Below, piece after piece: positions 31,734-36,768 of a DNA stretch of 36,768 nt. The translations under genes and the position numbers were made by a program. The notes beneath the pieces were generated by a model. It was not told where the DNA came from. It ran no database searches and worked only from the letters and a program-made list of their open reading frames with translations. This stretch comes from Thermoproteaceae archaeon (GTDB taxonomy: Archaea; Thermoproteota; Thermoprotei; Thermoproteales; Thermoproteaceae), in assembly GCA_020833025.1 (NCBI GenBank), contig JAJHRB010000006.1, forward strand, positions 1-36,768, written 5' to 3'. Position 1 is the stretch's first letter; each line of letters opens with the position of its first letter.

Positions 31734-32633
31734 CTAGCGGCTGCCTTCCTCCCTGAACTTCGAGATGAGCCGGGCAGCCCTTCTGCCGACTTCCAGCGGG
31801 TCGTCGCCAAATACCTTGACCACATGCCTCCTCCCTCCGCTCGCGTAACCCGCCGTGAATTCTATAGTGCCGCCAGGCAGGAGTCTCGCCAGCCCGCCCA
31901 CGGCGACGTGACAGCCGGCGCCCACGTTCTGCAAGAACTCCCTCTCTGCGCTTGCCTCAATCATCGCTGCCCTGTCGCTGGCCTTTCTGAGCAGCTCTAT
32001 CAGCCACGCATCGCTCTCTCTCACTACAGCGACGACAATTCCCTGACCCGGCGGCGGCGGCATGTCCTCAGCGCTTAGAGGGGCGGCGCGAACAGGCAGC
32101 GAGCTCCCATAGAGCCTGTAGAGACCTGCAAGCGCCATGATTGCAGCGTCGTAATGCCCCGAGAGGAGCTTTCGCACTCTCGTGTCCACGTTGCCCCGAA
32201 GCGGCTTCACCTCAATGTCCGGCCTCAAGGCCTTGAGGAACTCTGCCCTCCTCACGCTTGAGGTGCCCACCACGGCGCCTCTTGGCAGAGTCTCTATGGT
32301 GTAGCCGGCCTTGCTGACCACGGCGTCGTGGGGGGGCGCGCGCTTGGAGAAGCACGCAATTACGAGACCCGGGGAGAGCTCGGAGGGCAGATCCTTGAGG
32401 CTGTGCACCGCTATATCGGCCTCGCCGCGGAGCACTGCCATGTTTATCTCCTTCTCGAATATTCCCTTAACTCCAATTTTATAGAGCGGCCTGTCTTGTA
32501 TCAAGTCGCCTGTTGTCTTGATAATAATGGTCTCGAATTCTATATCCGGCTCGACGGCCCTCACCTGCGAGAGGAGCTCCTCCGTCTGAATCAGGCTGAG
32601 GGGGGAGCCTCTTGTTGCGACTCTCAGCTTCAT
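31734..32633 (-). CDS. hemC: Porphobilinogen deaminase (hydroxymethylbilane synthase)
   Basis: Polymerises four porphobilinogens to hydroxymethylbilane, the substrate of HemD. The 299-residue protein begins [19 protein letters not shown]. It has [73 protein letters not shown] and [10 protein letters not shown]. The cofactor cysteine sits in [11 protein letters not shown]. Normal length. The ATG has an AT-rich element at about -30 (32660-32667). A radical SAM gene lies 58 nt upstream on the same strand. Confidence 0.95.
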   Translation of the reverse strand: MKLRVATRGSPLSLIQTEELLSQVRAVEPDIEFETIIIKTTGDLIQDRPLYKIGVKGIFEKEINMAVLRGEADIAVHSLKDLPSELSPGLVIACFSKRAPPHDAVVSKAGYTIETLPRGAVVGTSSVRRAEFLKALRPDIEVKPLRGNVDTRVRKLLSGHYDAAIMALAGLYRLYGSSLPVRAAPLSAEDMPPPPGQGIVVAVVRESDAWLIELLRKASDRAAMIEASAEREFLQNVGAGCHVAVGGLARLLPGGTIEFTAGYASGGRRHVVKVFGDDPLEVGRRAARLISKFREEGSR

Positions 32634-32659
32634 TGCCGGGTGGCGCAGCCGCGGGGCGG

Positions 32660-32667
32660 ATTTTTAG
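32660..32667 (-). promoter_or_regulatory. TATA-like box of hemC
   Basis: CTAAAAAT on the minus strand, centred about 30 nt before the hemC ATG, in the gap after the radical SAM gene. Confidence 0.45.
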
Positions 32668-32691
32668 TTTGGGTCTTGATAGCTGCAAGCG

Positions 32692-33843
32692 CTATTCCTG
32701 CGCCGCGAGGCGGCCGAAGAGGACAGGTATGGGGCACAGCGGGTCGTCGCCGAACATGTCGCCGGCTAGGTAGTAAGCCCTCGCCCTGTCTCCTCCCTTG
32801 CAGTAATGCCTGAACCTGCATGCCGAGCACCTGGGCCCGCGCAAGTACCTGTCAGTGTTGATGAAGGGGTCGAGCCTCTCCGGGTTGAGGACTTCTGCGA
32901 GCCTGCTCTCCCGCACGCTACCCAGCCTGTAGAAATCGACGAACTGACACGGATAGACGCTACCGTCGGGGTGCACGGATACTATTTTGCGGCCGCAGCC
33001 GCCCGAGAGCCTCACGAACTCGAGGTACTCGCGCAGCGAACTCCCTCCGAGAATCAGCGCGAGGTACACGCCGTCAAAGGGGCCCAGCGCGGTCTCTATT
33101 TCGAGCCTGCCCGCGTACTCCCTAGCCTTGGCCACCAAGGTCTCCATGAAGGTCGCGTACTGCTGCGGCGTGTACCACCAGTCACTGCCGAGAGCCCTTG
33201 CCCTGCCGGCGGCAGAGAGATGATAGAACACAACCCGCAGTGCGCCAAGGCTCGCGGCAAAGTCCACGTACTGGCCAGCCTGGTGGATGTTCTTTGCCGT
33301 GACGGTGAAGCGGAGGCCCACGCTCAATTCTGCCGCGATGGCATTCCTCGTGCCATTAATCGCGGCCTTGAAGGCGCCGGGCAAACCGCGAAAGCTGTCA
33401 TGAAAGCGCTCTTCGGCTGAGTCGAGACTCACGCCAATGTAGTCAACTTCGAGCTTTGCGAGCACTCTCGCCGCGGCGGGGCTTATCAGGGTGCCGTTCG
33501 TAGAGAGGGCTACTCTGATGCCCAGCTCCTTAGCGCGCCTAATTATGTCGGGGAGGTCCTCTCTCATGAGCGGTTCGCCTCCTGACAGTATTAATAGCGG
33601 CGAGTTAATCTCAGCCACCTGCTCGACAAATCTCAACGCCTCGGCAGTCGTTAGCTCCGCGCGGCGGGTGCCAGCGTCAGCGTAGCAGTGCGCGCAGTTA
33701 AGGTTGCACCTCCACGTGAGGTTCCATGCGATCACAGGCCTCAAGTGGCCAGAGAACTCGCTGGGCCTCCCGACGCCGTACGCACCCTTGACCCTAAACG
33801 ACACAGTGCCGCGCCCCGTGACGAGAACAGATACGGGTATCAC
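32692..33843 (-). CDS. Radical SAM/SPASM enzyme, AhbC/NirJ-like (candidate haem pathway)
   Basis: A 383-residue radical SAM protein. The N-terminal GRPSEFSGHLRPVIAWNLT leads into RCNLNCAHC, the CxxxCxxC 4Fe-4S site. Then LLILSGGEPLMR, VALSTNGTL and YIGVSLDS follow. The C-terminal SPASM region has SGGCGRKIVSVHPDGSVYPC and CSACRFRHYCKGG, giving ligands for extra clusters. The F-SGHLRP-WNxT opening and adjacency to hemC suggest the AhbC/AhbD/NirJ group, which converts siroheme-derived precursors to haem or haem d1; other SPASM roles cannot be excluded. Start uncertain: ATG 33843 or GTG 33804. No clear TATA box precedes either. Confidence 0.75.
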   Translation of the reverse strand: MIPVSVLVTGRGTVSFRVKGAYGVGRPSEFSGHLRPVIAWNLTWRCNLNCAHCYADAGTRRAELTTAEALRFVEQVAEINSPLLILSGGEPLMREDLPDIIRRAKELGIRVALSTNGTLISPAAARVLAKLEVDYIGVSLDSAEERFHDSFRGLPGAFKAAINGTRNAIAAELSVGLRFTVTAKNIHQAGQYVDFAASLGALRVVFYHLSAAGRARALGSDWWYTPQQYATFMETLVAKAREYAGRLEIETALGPFDGVYLALILGGSSLREYLEFVRLSGGCGRKIVSVHPDGSVYPCQFVDFYRLGSVRESRLAEVLNPERLDPFINTDRYLRGPRCSACRFRHYCKGGDRARAYYLAGDMFGDDPLCPIPVLFGRLAAQE

Positions 33844-34264
33844 GGGCGCCCTCTCAGCTCCCTCCAGCCCTCAGGGGGTCCCGGGAGGTCTCTCTGCGCT
33901 CTGCGGCTGGATCCCGGCAGGCGTTTTGATGCGGCCGCGCGGCAGCTCGGCGGCGCCGGCAGGCCACAATGCCCGAAAGGGACATCCCTCCACGCGCCGG
34001 CTGGGTACCGGAGTTAATAACGGTTCAGGCCCGGAAAGAGTAGTGGACCTGGACCTCAGCCATTATCGAGGCGCCCCGCGCCCGCGTGATCGGCACCCCG
34101 TCCCTGTCGGTTTCAGGGCCGCACCACGGCACTGGCCCGCCTGCGGCAGTTCTTGCACTCTTGCACCCGCACCTCGGGCCCCAACGAGCTTCTCAATCGG
34201 TCCCAGCAGCCGAGGTCCAGCGGCGCCTTTCTGCCTGTATTAACAGCGGTCGCCCTCTATTGAG
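33844..34264. other. Intergenic, no convincing gene; possible small ORF
   Basis: An AT island (GTTAATAAC, about 34013-34021) stands 26 nt before GTG 34043 on the plus strand, opening a 67-codon ORF to 34243 (MDLDLSHYRGAPRPRDRHP). Its Cys/His/Arg-rich composition and codon use (CGA, CAT) differ from real genes here, so I do not call it. On the minus strand a short frame ends VRVQECKNCRRRASAVVRP. Neither is convincing. Confidence 0.3.
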
Positions 34265-34610
34265 CCCTTCTGACCTCCTCCCCGCCCTGAGGGGCGGGTC
34301 CCCCGGCGGCTCGCCGGTTTGCGGCTTGCCGCCCTCACCCCCACCGCCTCACGGCTGGCGGGCGCCCGCCCCGCTCGTCCGGCGGCAGGCCGCGGGCCGG
34401 GCCTCCGGCCCGTTACCCCTATCCCTCCCGGGACTCGGGGATATGTAGGGCTTGAAAGCTCGACCACGCCCCGGGGGGCTTTCAGTTGTAATGATCGGCT
34501 CGAAAAGCGCATAACTGTGACTGGAGTTGCAGGCGTTACCTGTGCTTGTAGAGTTCTCCCACCAGCCCGCGTATTAACGCCGCAGTGTTTAAGTATGCCC
34601 TGGATGTTGG
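34265..34610 (-). mobile_element. Probable remnant of an IS200/IS605-type element: TnpB C-terminus and right end
   Basis: From about 34608 to 34423 the minus strand reads NIQGILKHCGVNTRAGGRTL, QAQVTPATPV and then KAPRGVVELSSPTYPRVPGG. This resembles the tail of archaeal TnpB proteins that follows the ...NAAxNI motif. The frame continues through a GC-rich zone full of hairpins to a right-end-like stem CCCGCCC-TGAG-GGGCGGG (34281-34298) and the flank GAGGAGGTCAGA on the minus strand. That end type, from memory, is typical of archaeal IS605-family elements and overlaps their omega-RNA. The catalytic core of TnpB and any TnpA are missing. I rate this as likely but unproven. Confidence 0.45.
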
Positions 34611-34728
34611 GAGGCCCGAGCCGGCGGGTTTGGCGGCGTCTCGCGCGACAAGGTCGCCGCGATTCCGTACATGGAGGCAAGGGTGTAGGAGTATGTACAC
34701 ACTACGTGGAGTCTAACTCAGGAGGACT

Positions 34729-34811
34729 AGAGCCCGGGACGGTACACATCCGACCCGGGAGCCGCCCAGACCGCTCACCGTGGCCCCTTGGCCGCTAGAC
34801 GACCGGGCTCT
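34729..34811 (-). ncRNA. 83-nt structured RNA candidate, tRNA-like 5' end
   Basis: Starts exactly 25 nt after a TATA box (GCATAAAAGG, 34831-34840) and is closed by a perfect 9-bp terminal stem: AGAGCCCGG (34803-34811) with CCGGGCTCT (34729-34737). Inside: hairpin GGCC-AAGG-GGCC, a stem ACGGT/ACCGT, and nested GAGC/GCTC. The 5' part reads like tRNA (U8-C-GTCTAGCGG...A21, as in a D arm), but there is no TTCRAAY T loop and no plausible anticodon arm, so it is not a normal tRNA. It is not an SRP or RNase P RNA that I can recognise. Confidence 0.4.
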
Positions 34812-34830
34812 GAGTGCCAGGCGCCTCCTC

Positions 34831-34840
34831 CCTTTTATGC
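34831..34840 (-). promoter_or_regulatory. TATA box before the 83-nt RNA candidate
   Basis: GCATAAAAGG on the minus strand; spacing of 25 nt to the terminal stem equals that of the other genes in the window. Confidence 0.5.
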
Positions 34841-34930
34841 TTTTTCCCGATCTGCTGCCCCGTGTTCTCCCCGAAGAGCCGGCCAGCGCAATGCTGGCGA
34901 TTGCCGGCGGAGGAAATTTATGCTAGGTAC

Positions 34931-34982
34931 CTCTCTGCATTCCAGCCTGCAGAGAGCCGGCTGTCAGCCGGCCCTGTGAGGG
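34931..34982. repeat. Run of three adjacent strong hairpins
   Basis: CTCTCTGCA (34931-34939) pairs perfectly with 34948-34956, loop of 8. GCCGGCTG (34956-34963) pairs with 34965-34972 as a near-perfect palindrome. CCCT pairs with AGGG (34972-34982). A TATA-like AAATTTATG at 34914-34922 lies just upstream. It could be a structured RNA start, an operator or a terminator. The rest of 34983-35200 shows nothing clear. Confidence 0.5.
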
Positions 34983-35200
34983 CAGGAGCGTTGGCACTCC
35001 GACACACCTCTAGCGCTCTCTGCGTGCCAGTACGGTGCATAACATTGGCATCGCGGTTGCCGGAAGCAGGCGAGCCCCCACTGCCAGGATTGCGGGCTCA
35101 GCGAGAGGAGGCTCTTCGCGTATCTGCCTAGCTGTCGCTCGTCACAGCGGCGTATTACTGCGTGCGGGCGAAAAACAATTTCGCGCGGCAGGCACGATCG

Positions 35201-35710
35201 TTAATATCTCCCGCTCCCGCGCATGTAGCGCGGCCCGAGCCACGGCGGCAGCCGGCTTATCACGCGCCTCACGTACTCCTCGAGCCAGTCCGGCGTCCTG
35301 AACTCGTTCACGACGTCGAAGTGGTCGTACGGCTTTATGTCGAGCACCGGGCTCCCAGTCCACGCGTCAAGGCCCATCACTCTCACGCGCGGCGGGCTCA
35401 CCTCGGCCAGCTTGACAATAGTCAGCGCTATGCGGTTGGGCCTCAGCGGCGATCTCGTGGCAAACACGCCGACCTCGGGCGCGACCTCGCTCGCGACCGG
35501 CCTCACCTTGAGCCTGCCCTCTCCCGCCTCGTGGAAGTACCACAGCACGAACGCGTGGCTGTACTCCTCCAGCCCCTCAAGCCCCTCCGCATACTCGTCG
35601 TAAACTCGAATCACCGAGACGAAAGAATATCTGTACTCGTCGACGCCGCCTGTCCGGGGGACTCCAACCTCCACAAAGCCTATTGGCCTCATGCAGAGAG
35701 GGCCTGACAT
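35201..35710 (-). CDS. TrmO-like tRNA (adenine-N6) methyltransferase (UPF0066/TsaA)
   Basis: Family that N6-methylates t6A37 in certain tRNAs using SAM; function shown in bacteria, inferred here. The 169-residue protein has RPIGFVEVGVPRTG, SVIRVYDEYAEGLEGLEEYSHAFVLWYFHEA, GVFATRSPLRPNRIALTIVKL (the hallmark ATRSPxRPNxI) and VLDIKPYDHFDVV. Typical beta-barrel length. The ATG at 35710 has an AT-rich element about 28 nt upstream; an in-frame ATG six codons in (MRPIGF) is an alternative. It adjoins a tRNA gene. Confidence 0.9.
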   Translation of the reverse strand: MSGPLCMRPIGFVEVGVPRTGGVDEYRYSFVSVIRVYDEYAEGLEGLEEYSHAFVLWYFHEAGEGRLKVRPVASEVAPEVGVFATRSPLRPNRIALTIVKLAEVSPPRVRVMGLDAWTGSPVLDIKPYDHFDVVNEFRTPDWLEEYVRRVISRLPPWLGPRYMRGSGRY

Positions 35711-35734
35711 TTAGCCCCCGCTGCCGCGCGGGGC

Positions 35735-35742
35735 GTTAAATC
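35735..35742 (-). promoter_or_regulatory. TATA box of the TrmO-like gene
   Basis: TGATTTAAC on the minus strand, centred about 28 nt before the ATG at 35710. Confidence 0.5.
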
Positions 35743-35788
35743 AGTTATGCACGCTGCCAGCTAAACGCCGCTAGCTATGTGGGGAAAT

Positions 35789-35797
35789 CTTAAATAG
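35789..35797 (+). promoter_or_regulatory. TATA box of tRNA-Pro(GGG)
   Basis: CTTAAATAG centred about 22 nt before the mature 5' end. Confidence 0.55.
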
Positions 35798-35814
35798 ACG
35801 CCGCGAGAGAAACG

Positions 35815-35958
35815 GGGGCCGTAGTCTAGCCTGGCCAGGATAATGGGAGCGGCCGTCGCTCCCATCGTGAGGCCGGCCTGGGGCCGAGCCCCGTCGCTGG
35901 ATCGCCGGTGATCCCGGGTTCGGGGAGAGCCCGCCCAGAAATCCCGGCGGCCCCACCA
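35815..35958 (+). tRNA. tRNA-Pro(GGG) with three introns
   Basis: Acceptor GGGGCCG/CGGCCCC, A73 and encoded CCA. D arm GTCT-AGCCTGGCCA-GGAT. After intron removal the anticodon arm is CCGGC-CTGGGGC-GCCGG (anticodon GGG, 35880-35882) and the T arm is CCGGG-TTCAAAT-CCCGG. Introns: 35842-35871 (30 nt, position 25/26, long inner hairpin ATGGGAGCG/CGCTCCCAT, bulges AT^A and AG^G); 35884-35902 (19 nt, canonical 37/38, helix CTGG:CTGG with two G-U pairs, bulges GG^C and AT^C); 35922-35938 (17 nt, T loop 56/57, bulges TC^G and AG^A). The last resembles the T-loop intron of tRNA-Val. Confidence 0.9.
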
Positions 35959-36114
35959 GCGTGCTCTTGCTCCGGAGGCGTCGCGAGGCGGGGGTCTTGA
36001 AACGCGGCAGCACAGGAATGGGCCTCCGCAGCTTTGCTCGCACTCGTTAGGCTGCGCGCTGTGAGTGCTATCGAGCAGTTCTGGCGCGCCTGTTAGAAGG
36101 CCCTCTCAGCCGCG

Positions 36115-36723
36115 TCAGCGGAGAAGCGAGCGGTAGGCATCGCCCCACCCCAGCCTCAAGACCTTGTAGTGGGCCTCGTCGAGATTCACGCTGCTCACGA
36201 CTTGCTCGATGTACCGCACTATCCACCGCACCAGCGTGAGCTTGCCCTCCGGCGTCAGCCTGTGCCAGATGTCGCTCGCCACCTCGAGAGGATTCGGCGG
36301 GTAGGTCCCGCATATGGTGACATCGCCAGAGGGCGGGACTCCAAAGACGAGCGAGGGCGCCGGCGGGCTCTCTGCGGCCCTCGGGAAGACACCGTCCCAC
36401 TCCCTCAGCTCCACTCTCTCGAAGACTTTTGCCTTTATCACCAGCGCCGCGAGTTTCACCGCGGCGACCTCTCTGCGCTTTAGGCTCTCGACCGACTCGT
36501 AGCACCTCCACCTCGCTTTGATCTCGTGGTAGAGCCCGAGGAGCGGCTCGAGGTACCCCTCCAGCGGGCCCAGATCTGCCGGCTTTCCCTCGCACATCTC
36601 GCGCGGCAGCGGCAGCCAGAACTCGTCAAATTTCGTCGAGATGGACTCCAGGAAGTCGGTGCACGCCTCGACGCCGGCTCTCGTCAGCGACGTGACGGCC
36701 ACCAGGGGGTGGCGCCGGGCCAC
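36115..36723 (-). CDS. Conserved-looking protein of unknown function
   Basis: A 202-residue soluble, mostly helical protein that I do not recognise. It starts VARRHPLVAVTSLTRAGVEAC (GTG at 36721-36723, TATA box 24 nt upstream). It has charged helical stretches (LGLYHEIKARWRCYESVES; REVAAVKLAALVIKAKVFER) and a Pro-rich middle (PRAAESPPAPSLVFGVPPSG). A C-terminal part, DIWHRLTPEGKLTLVRWIV, has an aromatic, helical look. No membrane segment or metal motif. Base and codon use match its neighbours, so it looks native. Confidence 0.65.
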   Translation of the reverse strand: MARRHPLVAVTSLTRAGVEACTDFLESISTKFDEFWLPLPREMCEGKPADLGPLEGYLEPLLGLYHEIKARWRCYESVESLKRREVAAVKLAALVIKAKVFERVELREWDGVFPRAAESPPAPSLVFGVPPSGDVTICGTYPPNPLEVASDIWHRLTPEGKLTLVRWIVRYIEQVVSSVNLDEAHYKVLRLGWGDAYRSLLR

Positions 36724-36743
36724 GCGTCATGTCGCGCCTGGAC

Positions 36744-36750
36744 ATTTATT
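36744..36750 (-). promoter_or_regulatory. TATA box of the 36115-36723 gene
   Basis: AATAAAT on the minus strand, centred 24 nt before the GTG at 36723. Confidence 0.5.
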
Positions 36751-36768
36751 GCTGCTGGCATGACGGCG

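Noticed and set aside
31604-31825. 73-codon minus-strand ORF overlapping the hemC end
   Set aside because: No promoter, no recognisable sequence, and it overlaps hemC in another frame.
34015-34060. GTTCAGGCCCGGAAAGAG resembling the SRP RNA helix 8 tetraloop region
   Set aside because: The conserved AGCA/AGGGAGC side of the loop is absent and the stem does not close, so it is not SRP RNA.
34043-34243. 67-codon plus-strand ORF with a well-placed TATA box
   Set aside because: Codon use and Arg/Pro/Cys composition are unlike real genes here; no similarity recognised. Kept only as a note in the gap description.
35874-35908. Alternative splicing of tRNA 35815-35958 to a GGA (Ser) anticodon
   Set aside because: There is no long variable arm as tRNA-Ser requires, and the 37/38 cut forms the canonical splicing motif giving GGG.

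Overview
The window comes from a GC-rich hyperthermophilic crenarchaeon, most likely Thermoproteaceae (Pyrobaculum/Thermoproteus type). Evidence: archaeal translation and transcription proteins (uS10, aRF1, eL40, Rpo12); the NurA-HerA-Mre11-Rad50 repair operon; ADP-forming acyl-CoA synthetase split into alpha and beta genes; archaeal-type NadM and FAU-1; and tRNA genes carrying several tiny bulge-helix-bulge introns, a Thermoproteales hallmark. Almost every gene or operon has a TATA box centred about 22-30 nt before the start codon, so most mRNAs look leaderless. I used this to choose many starts, often GTG.

Layout. 1-8037 (minus): nurA, herA, mre11, rad50, prf1, rps10; the four repair genes are fused head-to-tail by 4-nt overlaps or gaps. 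8240-12729 (plus): MoxR ATPase, VWA protein, a sequon-rich secreted thioredoxin-fold protein, and a DUF72 protein. 12761-14308 (minus): an orphan surface protein. 14380-15359: tRNA-Val(UAC), tRNA-Pro(UGG) and a frame-broken gene. 15360-16912 (minus): eL40, cobA/SUMT and hemD. 16998-19156: acdA and acdB. 19157-19570: a tRNA-Trp-like gene without a recognisable D arm, and an sRNA-like repeat. 19571-23332: asd, nadM, rpo12 and fau-1, with a gap holding a C/D-sRNA-like element and decayed CRISPR-like repeats. 23361-27550: thrB, an APC permease, a GT2 glycosyltransferase and a precorrin-2 dehydrogenase. 28117-31593: a DUF6884-like protein, trpC, a CDF transporter, a small membrane protein and a CaCA exchanger. 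31734-33843: hemC and a radical SAM/SPASM enzyme. 33844-35200: no convincing protein gene, but a TnpB/IS605-like remnant, an 83-nt structured RNA candidate and strong hairpins. 35201-36723: TrmO-like protein, tRNA-Pro(GGG) and an unknown protein.

How the genes work together. NurA/HerA/Mre11/Rad50 resect DNA ends. hemC, hemD, cobA and the precorrin-2 dehydrogenase together make the siroheme precursors, and the radical SAM enzyme is a candidate for a later step of the siroheme-dependent haem pathway. The most unusual content is in the RNA genes: at least nine predicted introns in four tRNA loci, including homologous T-loop introns shared by tRNA-Val and tRNA-Pro(GGG), and a Trp-type tRNA whose 5' half does not fold normally.
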